DNA of 34,256 nucleotides from Planctomycetia bacterium (GTDB lineage: Bacteria > Planctomycetota > MHYJ01 > WSZJ01). Shown here in pieces: positions 18,215-26,820 of the stretch. Within the stretch, counting starts at the first letter, position 1, and each line of letters begins with the position of its first letter. A model generated the notes under the pieces. It ran no database searches. It was not told the origin of the DNA and saw only the letters and a program-made list of their open reading frames with translations. The DNA lies in contig JADLHC010000229.1 of assembly GCA_020849035.1 (NCBI GenBank), positions 1 through 34,256 on the forward strand, written 5' to 3'. The position numbers were made by a program, and so were the translations under genes.

Positions 18215-20947
18215 CTACCGGCCGCTGCCCGGGAGGAGCTTCGTTCTCAGTTCGGCCGGGGCCGGGTTGGCGCCGGACCGGCGGAGGACGACGTAGTACT
18301 TGGAAGCGATCGTCCCGCCGCGCGCCGCCGTCGGGCGGGGCGCGATGCCGTAGGGGGCGTAGGCGCCGTGGTGCGCGAGGAGGTCCACGTTCCGGATCGT
18401 GCCGTAGTAGCCGTTCTGGTCGGGATGCTGCGACAGGTCGCCGTAGGGGTCGCACATGATCCAGCGCACGGGTTTGCCGGAAACGTCGAGGACCAGGCCC
18501 ACCAGCGCGATCAGGTGGCCGCCCGTGGTGCCGTGGCTGATGCTGACGATCGGGATCCCGCCGGAGCCCAGCCGCCGGAGCACGTCCGGCCGTGCCGCGT
18601 CCGCGAAGACGTCCACGTTTCCCGAGAGCACCTCCTGGACCTGCAGCTCCGGGTACAGGCTCTCGAGCGACGCCTTCAGGTGCGACGTGAGCTGCCAGGG
18701 CCGCCACTCCCGGATCGACAGCAGCCAGTCCATGTTGTCCTCGTCCGAATTGTAGTCCACGAACGGCCAGTCTGAACCCGTGCGGGGGGCGTCCCACGTC
18801 ACCGCGGGCGCCGTCCCCGCCGTCCGCCGCGCTTCCGTGGCGCCGTAGATCTCCTGCGCCAGCGTCTCGATCTTCTGGCAGTACCCGTTCCCGTCCAGCA
18901 CGATCGCTTCCAGCCCCAGCGCGTCCAGCGACATCAGCGAACTCGCCAGGAAGCACACGTCCGCCCCCTTGAATTCGACCTCCACCTTCCCGTCGGCCCC
19001 GACGCCCGCCGACGTGATCCGCCGCTCCACCGCGGCGTCCCCGGGCGCCAGCCTCCGGATCTCGTCGAGCCGGGCGTTCACCTTCACCTGGAGCGTGTTG
19101 TGGTTCTGGTTGAGGTGCGTCGCCCGCCGCACGAACGTCCCGAGCAGGATCGCGTCCGGCCCCTCGAACGACACCCGGATCTTCCGCTCGCCTTCGCTCG
19201 TGAGCGTGCCGCCGTGGAGCGTCGACCCGAGGTCGAATCGCGTCGGTTGTCCCGCGTAGCGCGCGAAGACCCAGCCGGATCGCGACACCGCGGGCAGCCG
19301 GAGCAGCGGCCCGGTCCCCGCCAGCGCTTCCCCGAACAGGAACGGCTCGCACGTCGGGAAGCTCAGCTCCTGCGTCTCGTCCAGCTGCGCGTCCTCGTTC
19401 TTCCACGTCGCCACGAGGCGCAGGCTCTGTTCCGCCGTCGCCTGCAGGCGGAATTCGAATTTCCCGGAAGCGTCCGTCGTCGCCGTCGCGACCGGGGTGG
19501 TGGGCCCCGGCGCGCGCGTGTCCGACAGGTAGGCCTCGACCTTCACCGCCCCCGACGCCGGGATCGCCCGCGGCCCCGCGTTGGCCCAGTCCTGCCCCGG
19601 CTTCCCGATCCACCCGTCGTCCCCGTCCGCTCCCGCGCACAGCAGCCGGTGCAGCACCTCACCTTTCACCACCAGCTCCCGCGGCGGATCCGTCCCGTCC
19701 AGCCGCGCCCGCACGAACGTCGTCTTCTCCGACCACGTCTCCTCGACGCGCTCGTTCCGGATCACGTCCCCCGCGTCGCCCTCCGCCCACAGCGACGCGA
19801 GCAATTCCTGCTCCTCGGACTTCAGCACGCCCTGCCCCGAGGGACGCTCGAACATCTCCCCCTCGAGATCCCAGGACTGCGCCGTGTACCGGAAGTCGGG
19901 GTGCTGGATCGAGGCGCTCGCCCGCGTCTTCCCGTCCACGTCCCAGGCGCCGAAGTCGCACAGGCTCCGGTAGGACTGGAACTCCAGCGCCTTCAGCGAC
20001 CAGAGCGCCGTCGCCGCCTCCTCCTGCGCCTGCTTGAGCGCATGTTCCGCGTCGCTGCGGTTCGCGGCGTCCGGAAGCGCGGCGGCCAGCTCCGCGGCCT
20101 TCGCCCGCAGCCGCTCCGCCTCCTCCCGCTGCTGGTCCATGCGCGCCCGGTACGCGGGCTCGATCGGCGCCCACAGGTCCCGCTCGTTCTTCGAATGCGA
20201 CGCCGTGACCGCTTCCCCCAACCGGTAGACCTTGTCCTTGACCTCCGCCGCGTTCGCGCTGCGCGAGAGGGTGATCCTCACGCTTTCGACGACGAAGCGG
20301 CGGATGTCGCCCCAGTCGCCGAGCTTCAGGACCTCTTCGCGCGCGACGATCCTCGCCGTCCGGACGACGGTGAAGGCGGTCGAGTGCCAGAGGGGCGGGC
20401 CCTGGGGGCTGCGCGGCCTGTTCAGTTCGTAGACGTACGTCCCGTACCACCGCGACACGATGCGCACGTCGGCGTCGGTCACGGTCGGCGCGTACTCCGA
20501 GAGGTGCCAGACCCGCGCCGTCACGCTGCGGGTCGCCGGGTCCGCGACGGCGCCCGGCACGTCCTCCCACCGGCCGTCCCTCCACGCCGACAGCGTCACG
20601 AATTTTCCCGCGGGCACGAGCGCGGGGTCGTACGGGACGCGCAGCGTCGCCGCTTCCCGGAACTCCGTATGTTCGGCGCCGTTGACGCGCACGTCCCAGA
20701 CCTGTCCCGCGACGGTCGCGCCCGGGTAGTCCTTCGGGCTCTTCCCGGCGACCGCGACCTGCGCGGGCCCGTCCAGCGCCCCGGCGGGGATCGCGAGCTG
20801 TGCGCTTTCGAGCGGCACGCCGGGAGTCGTCGCCCCGGCACCCGCAGCGGCCGGGGTGGAAGCCGGCGAAGGGGCGCCCCCGGGCTTCGAATCGCAGGCC
20901 GCAAGAACGGCGCAGAGAATCACGACGGCGCGCGCGCTGAGTTTCAT
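18215..20947 (-). CDS. Large lipoprotein with ZU5-like N-terminal region and C39-like peptidase-fold C-terminus
   Basis: Lipobox VLAAC; VPLESAQLAIPAGALDGPAQVAVAG; C-terminal GIPIVSISHGTTGGHLIALVGLVLD...WIMCDPYGD. Confidence 0.75.
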   Translation of the reverse strand: MKLSARAVVILCAVLAACDSKPGGAPSPASTPAAAGAGATTPGVPLESAQLAIPAGALDGPAQVAVAGKSPKDYPGATVAGQVWDVRVNGAEHTEFREAATLRVPYDPALVPAGKFVTLSAWRDGRWEDVPGAVADPATRSVTARVWHLSEYAPTVTDADVRIVSRWYGTYVYELNRPRSPQGPPLWHSTAFTVVRTARIVAREEVLKLGDWGDIRRFVVESVRITLSRSANAAEVKDKVYRLGEAVTASHSKNERDLWAPIEPAYRARMDQQREEAERLRAKAAELAAALPDAANRSDAEHALKQAQEEAATALWSLKALEFQSYRSLCDFGAWDVDGKTRASASIQHPDFRYTAQSWDLEGEMFERPSGQGVLKSEEQELLASLWAEGDAGDVIRNERVEETWSEKTTFVRARLDGTDPPRELVVKGEVLHRLLCAGADGDDGWIGKPGQDWANAGPRAIPASGAVKVEAYLSDTRAPGPTTPVATATTDASGKFEFRLQATAEQSLRLVATWKNEDAQLDETQELSFPTCEPFLFGEALAGTGPLLRLPAVSRSGWVFARYAGQPTRFDLGSTLHGGTLTSEGERKIRVSFEGPDAILLGTFVRRATHLNQNHNTLQVKVNARLDEIRRLAPGDAAVERRITSAGVGADGKVEVEFKGADVCFLASSLMSLDALGLEAIVLDGNGYCQKIETLAQEIYGATEARRTAGTAPAVTWDAPRTGSDWPFVDYNSDEDNMDWLLSIREWRPWQLTSHLKASLESLYPELQVQEVLSGNVDVFADAARPDVLRRLGSGGIPIVSISHGTTGGHLIALVGLVLDVSGKPVRWIMCDPYGDLSQHPDQNGYYGTIRNVDLLAHHGAYAPYGIAPRPTAARGGTIASKYYVVLRRSGANPAPAELRTKLLPGSGR

Positions 20948-21067
20948 CGGGTCTCCTGGTCTCCTGTCAGGTCCATTGAGCCGACCGGGTGCCGGCCTTG
21001 CACGGGGAGCCCGACTCTCCGGCAGGCCCCGGCCGAGCGGCACCCGGCGGCGGAGCGGCCGCCCGCG

Positions 21068-22174
21068 CTACTTCCGGTCCAGCCCATACGTGTTCAGCAC
21101 GATGCGCTCCGGCTTCGCCGCCGTCCCCTTGGTCACCTCGTACGCGATCGTGCGCGTCACGCCGTCCTCGTACGTCAGCCGCAGCGTCCACAGCCGGATC
21201 TCGTACGTGCTCTTGCCGCGCTGCGGCTGGCCGTCGACGAGCTGCGACAGGAGCGCGAGGCATCCCTGCTCCTCGAACGTGCCGCCCGCGTGGAGCACGA
21301 GCGTGTTCGGCCAGAAATTGTCCGGGCGGTGGAACGTCCCCTCGGGGCGCGACCCGTCCACGACGAGCATCGGGAAGAACTCGCCGTGCGTCGAGGCCTC
21401 GAGGAGCTTCCCGTCGGCCTTCGTGAGCGTCGTCGTGCTCCCCGGCTCCCACGTGATCACGTACTCCTTGTCCGTCTCCTCCAGCTTCCCCAGGTAGTCG
21501 AGCTTCGCGAGCGGGTCCACGGAGAAGTCGAGCGAGTCCAGGCCCTTGTCCGGCCAGTCCCTGGCGGCGAGGCCGTTGTCGAAAAGGACGAAGCGGTCGG
21601 TCCCTTTCATCCAGACGTACCCCTTGGACAGCGCGTCGTACCGGTTGCGCATCACGACGCCCGACCAGGCCCCCTTGATCCTCGGCCCCGCGGCCCGCTT
21701 GCCCGCCCATGTCGCGTCGGCGAGCGACTTGTCCACGGCCTCGGCGTAGCGCTCGAAGAGCTTCTTCGTCTCCGCGACGAACATCGCGCCCTGGATCTTC
21801 CGGCCCGCGCGGACGGCGTAGAGGCGCGTCCACGACTTGCCGCCGTCGTCTTCCAGACGGGCGGTCCGGTGAACCCACTCGCCGAGCGCGCCGCTGCCGC
21901 CGTCGGTCACCACCTTGCGCCCCTCCAGCAGGCCCTTCCATTTCGCGTCGAGCCAGTCCGCCGGCGCCCCCTCCACCTCGTCCGGGGGCATGACGATCAG
22001 GGCGACGCGGCTGGAAGCGTCCTCCTCGGGGGGGAGGAAGAACGTGGACCGGTTCGCGGCGTCCTCCTGCCGGGTCCACTTGTCGGGCCGCGTGAGCTTG
22101 AGCGCGCCCGCCGCCTCGGGGTCCGCCGCGGCGGTCGCGGCGAGACACAGCAGCAGCATCGAAGCGTTCTTCAT
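21068..22174 (-). CDS. Secreted protein of unknown function
   Basis: MKNASMLLLCLAATAAADPEAAG signal; long ORF with coherent composition. Confidence 0.75.
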   Translation of the reverse strand: MKNASMLLLCLAATAAADPEAAGALKLTRPDKWTRQEDAANRSTFFLPPEEDASSRVALIVMPPDEVEGAPADWLDAKWKGLLEGRKVVTDGGSGALGEWVHRTARLEDDGGKSWTRLYAVRAGRKIQGAMFVAETKKLFERYAEAVDKSLADATWAGKRAAGPRIKGAWSGVVMRNRYDALSKGYVWMKGTDRFVLFDNGLAARDWPDKGLDSLDFSVDPLAKLDYLGKLEETDKEYVITWEPGSTTTLTKADGKLLEASTHGEFFPMLVVDGSRPEGTFHRPDNFWPNTLVLHAGGTFEEQGCLALLSQLVDGQPQRGKSTYEIRLWTLRLTYEDGVTRTIAYEVTKGTAAKPERIVLNTYGLDRK

Positions 22175-22222
22175 CGCGGCATGCTAGCACCCGGGGGGAC
22201 CCGGCCTGAAACGCCCGGGTCA

Positions 22223-22273
22223 GGGGTCGTGACGATCTTCCGGGACGGAGCGCTCTGGTTCGCGACGCGGCAG
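22223..22273 (+). pseudogene. 3' remnant of a paralogue of the STN-domain gene at 2061..2963
   Basis: GVVTIFRDGALWFATRQ versus GVTTIYRDGVLWFVTR*, with matching nucleotide sequence. Confidence 0.65.
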
Positions 22274-22274
22274 G

Positions 22275-23000
22275 CTACTTCACCGTCAGCGTCGGCTTTG
22301 CGTCGGTGCCGGTCCTGGTGATCTGGATGGTCCTCGACCAGGTTTCGGCGATCAGCTCAATCCTGAACCATCCCGCGGGCCCCTTCGGCGCCTTGTCCCA
22401 CTTGATGTTGTCGCCGAGATACAGGTCCTTGGTCTCTCCTTGCGTCCGGTACTTCAGCGGAGCCTCCGCGCTCAGCCAGTTAAACCTCACGACTGTGTTG
22501 ACTTTGCCGTCCTTCGTCCAGGTCGTGGTCACCTCGGTCTTCTGCACCTCCACCTCCTTGCCACTGACCGTGGTCTTGTCCTCCGTCAACTTGCCCGTAT
22601 TTTCCGGCGCCGGCTGGTTCGGGTCCGGGGGGTCCGGCTCCTTGACCTTGGCCTCGGTTCCCTCGCCTCCCGGCTTTCCGATCCACCCCTTCACCGTGAC
22701 CCCGTCGGAACGCCTGACCTGCATCAGGGTGACTACCTTCATCTCCGGCTTCGCTTCCTCCCAGCGCGTGTCTTCCATCCAGACGGTGTCATCGTCCGCC
22801 TTGACGCAAGCCATGCGACCGAGAATGCGAGTCGTGGTCAGGACGCCTGGCCGTCTCTGGACGCTCGTGACCTCCGAGTACTCGTGCCATTGCCCCTCCT
22901 TGATCGCCTTCATGTCGTAATCGGCGAATTTTCTGGCGCCGACGACGCCCTCCGCGGCGGCGAGGCTGGCGAGCAGAAGCGTTGCGAGAAGGGGCCTCAT
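22275..23000 (-). CDS. Secreted protein of unknown function
   Basis: MRPLLATLLLASLAAAEG signal, coherent ORF. Confidence 0.75.
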   Translation of the reverse strand: MRPLLATLLLASLAAAEGVVGARKFADYDMKAIKEGQWHEYSEVTSVQRRPGVLTTTRILGRMACVKADDDTVWMEDTRWEEAKPEMKVVTLMQVRRSDGVTVKGWIGKPGGEGTEAKVKEPDPPDPNQPAPENTGKLTEDKTTVSGKEVEVQKTEVTTTWTKDGKVNTVVRFNWLSAEAPLKYRTQGETKDLYLGDNIKWDKAPKGPAGWFRIELIAETWSRTIQITRTGTDAKPTLTVK

Positions 23001-23096
23001 GGTTCCTCCGTCGAATGGGGAAGTGGGCATCTGTGGGCCACAATGCGTTCGAGGATACCCGGTGAATGGACCAGGCGCGAAACCAGGACCAGACCG

Positions 23097-23762
23097 TCAC
23101 TCCACAATCTCGGTCTTCCTGATGAAGTCGAGCTTCGGGAACTCGCGGTCCAGGTAGGGGTTCCCGAGCGCCTCGATCCGCTCCTGGTCCGGGCCGCTCC
23201 CGTTCGGCGCGCCTTCGCCGTACCCGGAGTAGAGCTTGCCGACGACCTCCATCCCCTCGGTCACTTCGCCGAACGGCGCGAACCCCAGCTTGTCCAGCCG
23301 CGCGTTGCCGTTGCTGAAGTTGATGAACACCTGCGTCGTGCGCGTCCCGGGCCCCGACGTCGCGAACGTGACCCTCCCGCGCGTGTTCTCCTGCCGGACC
23401 GGATCGTCCGGGATGTTCGCGTTTCTCCAGAGCGCCGACTCGGCGGGGTCCGCCGCGATCCCGAACTGGCACATGAAGCCCTTGATGACCCGGAAGAAGC
23501 GCGCTTCCTCGAAGAACCGCCCGCGGACCAGGTTGTAAAAGCGGTCAGCTCCCAGCGGCGCCCAGGCGCGCGTCACCGTGATCGTGAAGTCTCCCTGGGA
23601 CGTGGTGAAGCGCACCCTGTAGCGCTCGGGCGCCTGGGTCTTCATCTCGGGCGCATCCGGGCGCACCAGCGGCCGGTCGGCCGGGCGGACGTACGGCGGC
23701 GGGGGAGCGGAGGGGCCGCAGGCCAGCGGGAAGAGCAGGATGAGGAGGGCGAGGCGGTTCAT
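23097..23762 (-). CDS. Cyclophilin-type peptidyl-prolyl isomerase lipoprotein
   Basis: Lipobox LACG; FTTSQGDFTITV, RFFRVIKGFMCQFG, FATSGPGTRTTQVFINFSNGN...FAPFGEVTEGMEVV. Confidence 0.92.
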   Translation of the reverse strand: MNRLALLILLFPLACGPSAPPPPYVRPADRPLVRPDAPEMKTQAPERYRVRFTTSQGDFTITVTRAWAPLGADRFYNLVRGRFFEEARFFRVIKGFMCQFGIAADPAESALWRNANIPDDPVRQENTRGRVTFATSGPGTRTTQVFINFSNGNARLDKLGFAPFGEVTEGMEVVGKLYSGYGEGAPNGSGPDQERIEALGNPYLDREFPKLDFIRKTEIVE

Positions 23763-24808
23763 CGGGGCTGCCTGGGAGGCCTTGGCTTCCGCGGCTTCGG
23801 CAGCTTCTGAACCTGTCGTGCAACCCGGTCGAAGTCGGCATCCACCGGGCGCGGATCGGTGACGCCGAAGCTCTTGAACCTGTCGTACTCGGATTCGGCC
23901 TTGGCCTGCGCCATCTCGTGGGAGATGCGCCCGGCGTGATCCAGAATTTCGCGCTCGTTGAGCGTCAGGAACGCATCCAGCTTCTTGACCCAGTCCACCA
24001 TGTGCATGGGAATCCGCCGCATGGCTTGCCCCTCGGCGAAGACCAGGTACTGTTCGACGAGATTGTTCAGCGCGGCGAGTTCCTGCTCTGTCAGGTAGTT
24101 CTTCGCTATGACCACGTCCTGCTTGCGCACCACCGCCCCGCGCCAGTTCGTCAGTCCCATGTTGGGCTTCGCCGCGTCCGCTCGGTCGTGGACGATCTCC
24201 GCAGCGGTCCGCCCTGTAATCGCCCAGTGCACCTTGCTCTGCACCGTCTTGAAGAAGAGGATGCTGACTTCCTGCGTCGGGTCGTAGTCAATGCTCGTGG
24301 CGTAGATGTCCGCGATCTTCTGGTAGAACCGCCGTTCCGACGTCCGGATGTCCTGGATCCGGCGCGTCAGCTCTTCGAAATAGTCGAAGGGCTGGTCCGG
24401 GTTTTTCAAACGCTCGTCGTCGAGCACGAACCCTTTGACGACGTATTCCCGCAAGCGCTGCGTCGCCCACATCCGGAACTGCGTCCCGCGGTGGGACTTC
24501 ACCCGGTAGCCCACGGAGATAATCACGTCGAGGTTGAAGAACCGGGTCGCGTAGTTCTTCCCGTCAGCGGCAGTAGTTAAGGAATCCTTAACAACTGAAT
24601 CCGCCTGCAACTCGCCCTCCGCAAACACGTTGCGGATGTGCATGCTGATGTTGGGAATGCTCGTCTGGAACAGCTCCGCCATGTGCTGCTGCGTCAGCCA
24701 CACCGTCTCGCCTTCGAAGCGCACATCGAGCTTCAGCTTCCCGTCCTCCGTCCGGTAGACGAGGAACTGGCTGCCCGGCTGCGGCGGCTTGTACTGCTTG
24801 CGACCCAT
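23759..24808 (-). CDS. rhuM: RhuM-family (virulence-factor type) protein
   Basis: GETVWLTQQHMAELFQTSIPNISMHIRNVFAEGEL...YRVKSHRGTQFRMWATQRLREYVVKGFVLDDERLKNP. Confidence 0.9.
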   Translation of the reverse strand: MGRKQYKPPQPGSQFLVYRTEDGKLKLDVRFEGETVWLTQQHMAELFQTSIPNISMHIRNVFAEGELQADSVVKDSLTTAADGKNYATRFFNLDVIISVGYRVKSHRGTQFRMWATQRLREYVVKGFVLDDERLKNPDQPFDYFEELTRRIQDIRTSERRFYQKIADIYATSIDYDPTQEVSILFFKTVQSKVHWAITGRTAAEIVHDRADAAKPNMGLTNWRGAVVRKQDVVIAKNYLTEQELAALNNLVEQYLVFAEGQAMRRIPMHMVDWVKKLDAFLTLNEREILDHAGRISHEMAQAKAESEYDRFKSFGVTDPRPVDADFDRVARQVQKLPKPRKPRPPRQPR

Positions 24809-24899
24809 GGGCGGATGATACGGGCCGGTTGAATGCGAGCACAATCCGTCGAGAGAAGGAATCTCCAGACTTCGACCCCACCTGGATCTGATCAGCGCT

Positions 24900-24961
24900 T
24901 CAGCGCGAACGCCCGCCTTGGCGGCGGCCGGCAGGTCGAGCGCGACAAACAACTTAGCCAT
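24900..24961 (-). pseudogene. Possible N-terminal scrap of a 2'-5' RNA ligase/ThpR-like gene
   Basis: MAKLFVALDLPAAAKA resembles the ThpR start; no remainder is present. Confidence 0.35.
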
Positions 24962-25043
24962 GCCGAGTTGGAGTATCCCAAGATCGCAGATAGTCTTCCT
25001 TCGCCACGCGCAGCAGGTTGGCGATGACCTTCTCAGCGCCCAT
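24954..25043 (-). pseudogene. Truncated HEPN-domain toxin (29 aa)
   Basis: MGAEKVIANLLRVAKEDYLRSWD... overlaps the 3' end of the MNT gene, as in HEPN-MNT pairs, then ends prematurely. Confidence 0.6.
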
Positions 25044-25389
25044 GGATCGGAACGCCGAAATGCGCCGCCTCGTACGCCAGCGTGTTGGGGACCTCGCGCG
25101 CCTCTTCGAAATCCGTCGCCCTGCAGAGAATGACGTCCGCCGGCGCCCCGGACTGGCGGCGAATCTGGTACGCGGCCATGAGATCGTCGGCGGCCGGTTC
25201 GGCGTCGGGCACGACCACGAGGAGGTCCCAGTCGCTCTCCGGCCTTGCCAGGCCCTTGGCGCGGCTGCCGAACAGCCAAACGGCCGTCGGGTGCCAGGCG
25301 CGCGCAATGAGGTCCAGCAGCCCGGCGATCGGCTCGAGCGCGATCACCTGGCCGCGAGCGTCTTTCGGAGCGGGAAGTGCCTGACTCAT
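25033..25389 (-). CDS. MNT-type minimal nucleotidyltransferase
   Basis: AVWLFGSRAKGLARPESDWDLLVVV (GS-x-DxD motif). Confidence 0.9.
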   Translation of the reverse strand: MSQALPAPKDARGQVIALEPIAGLLDLIARAWHPTAVWLFGSRAKGLARPESDWDLLVVVPDAEPAADDLMAAYQIRRQSGAPADVILCRATDFEEAREVPNTLAYEAAHFGVPIHGR

Positions 25390-25547
25390 GCCCGGATCAA
25401 AACACCCACCCGGGATGCTGCGTCACCCCACCCACGGCCTCGAGGAGGCCGCCCGTTGACCGTGGAGACCTCGTCGTCCATGTCCGCGGAAACACCGCGA
25501 GTGACGGCGCCCGCGGGGCACGGACCACGGCGGTCTTGGCCGCGGTA

Positions 25548-25985
25548 CTACGTGGGCCGCTGCGAAGAGAGCACCTCCAGGAACTCCCTTGGCTTCAGGA
25601 TTCTCACGCCACGGGCATCCTTGAGGTCCAGGAGGTGGCGGTCGCCGCTGACGAGGAAGGGCGCCTGGCCGTGGAGCGCGGCGGCGACGTACTTGTCGTC
25701 GTCGGGATCCGCCTCGACGATTCGCCCCCCAACCTCGCCCTCGGCAAGCACGGCCAGCACGCCCAGGTTTGCGACGCGCGCCCGGATCTCGTCGTCGGAC
25801 ACAGCCAGCTCTTTGCGTAGCCGTGGGTAGAACAGCACCCGCCCCAGTTCGTCCAGGATCGGTCGCGAGAGCACGAGCTCGAATTCGCCGCGCTCGAGGA
25901 AGCGACGCAGGATCTGGCCCGAGGGTCCCTTCGGCCGGATGAACGCGCTCGCCAGCACGTTCGCGTCGATCACCGCCCGGATCAC
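25548..25985 (-). CDS. PIN-domain toxin (PIN_3/VapC-like)
   Basis: MIRAVIDANVLASAFIRPKGPSGQIL...ILDELGRVL...DPDDDKYVAAAL...VSGDRHLLDLK. Confidence 0.92.
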   Translation of the reverse strand: MIRAVIDANVLASAFIRPKGPSGQILRRFLERGEFELVLSRPILDELGRVLFYPRLRKELAVSDDEIRARVANLGVLAVLAEGEVGGRIVEADPDDDKYVAAALHGQAPFLVSGDRHLLDLKDARGVRILKPREFLEVLSSQRPT

Positions 25986-25988
25986 CGG

Positions 25989-26261
25989 CTACTTCTTCCG
26001 CCGCGGGCGCGACCGGTGCTTCGCCTCGTCCGCCAATGCGTCCGCCCCGGCCTGCGTCAGCTTCGAGCCGCGCCCCGCCAGCGCCGTCAGCAGGTGCAGC
26101 CGCGCCGCCTCCACGAGCGACCGCATCTTCTCGACCGACACCAGCGCCGCGAGCGGTTGGCCCTTGCGCTCGATCACGTATTCGTCCTGCCGCAGGGCGA
26201 CGCGGTTCAGGACGTCGCCGAGCCTCTGGCGGAGGTGGAGAGGGGAGACATGCTGGATCAT
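25989..26261 (-). CDS. Phd/YefM-like antitoxin
   Basis: LHLRQRLGDVLNRVALRQDEYVIERKGQPLAALVSVEKMRSL, directly upstream of the PIN gene. Confidence 0.88.
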   Translation of the reverse strand: MIQHVSPLHLRQRLGDVLNRVALRQDEYVIERKGQPLAALVSVEKMRSLVEAARLHLLTALAGRGSKLTQAGADALADEAKHRSRPRRKK

Positions 26262-26276
26262 GGTAAGTCCTCCAAG

Positions 26277-26315
26277 TATGACAAGTATCATAGTTGTGCG
26301 ATCGGGGCGAGTCAA
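26277..26315 (-). promoter_or_regulatory. Sigma70-like promoter with overlapping palindromic operator for the Phd/PIN pair
   Basis: Minus strand TTGACT-N17-TATGAT; the -10 lies in the inverted repeat TATGA-TACTTG-TCATA. Confidence 0.7.
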
Positions 26316-26329
26316 GAGCAGAGCCTGCG

Positions 26330-26686
26330 TCAGGCTGTGTCTTCCAGCCTGTGGACGGCGAGTCCACGGCTGAGGGATTCCAGAATGAGTCCGAGAGCCA
26401 GCGCCAGCTCGCCGCCGGCGGAGACGCCGAAGACCGCGGTGCGCCCGGCCGGCAGGTCGACGCCGAAGCGCGACCGGGTCCAGGCGCGCCCTTCGCCCAT
26501 CAGGAACGCGGCATGGGCGTCGAAGCGGGGCGAGGCGAAGTACGGCGTGTCCTCGTGCAGCCGCCCGGTCTCGTCGTCCAGCCGGCGACCCGGCGGCCGC
26601 CGTCGAAGTCGAAGGTCTCGGTGACGAGCTGGCCCTGGGTCGACAGGCTTCAGGTTCCGGGGTGGGGAAGCGCCACGGGCGAACAC
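26330..26686 (-). pseudogene. Esterase (enterochelin esterase-like alpha/beta hydrolase) fragment, copy 1: retains the GxSxG region, C-terminus lost
   Basis: RLDDETGRLHEDTPYFASPRFDAHAAFLMGEGRAWTRSRFGVDLPAGRTAVFGVSAGGELALALGL; in-frame stop near the N-terminus and an internal deletion relative to copy 2. Confidence 0.8.
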
Positions 26687-26709
26687 TCTAGACCCGCTTG
26701 CGGGGGCGA

Positions 26710-26818
26710 TTCAATCCGTTCGAAATCGTCGCCGCCCTCGACTCATTCTTGAAGAGGATCGAGTTGGCGCCGGTGCCAGGGAAGAAATGGGCCGGGCGCT
26801 TTTCTGCGAAGTGCACAT
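26710..26818 (+). pseudogene. Second remnant of the uncharacterised helical family at about 29.8 kb
   Basis: FEIVAALDSFLKRIELAPVPGKKWAGRFSAK versus LEGVADLDSFLKMGDVTSVPKMGRALTDK, with nucleotide-level similarity. Confidence 0.6.
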
Positions 26819-26820
26819 CA

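Noticed and set aside
17643-19640. 665-aa minus ORF
   Set aside because: Overlaps the true lipoprotein frame (18215..20947) in another frame; low-complexity composition.
19100-22321. 1073-aa + strand ORF
   Set aside because: Antisense to two convincing minus-strand secreted/lipoprotein genes; Arg/Pro-rich shadow ORF typical of high-GC DNA. Only its last codons (STN remnant) are meaningful.
22275-23000. Shared GWIGKPG motif with the 18215..20947 lipoprotein
   Set aside because: Only seven residues; insufficient to claim homology.
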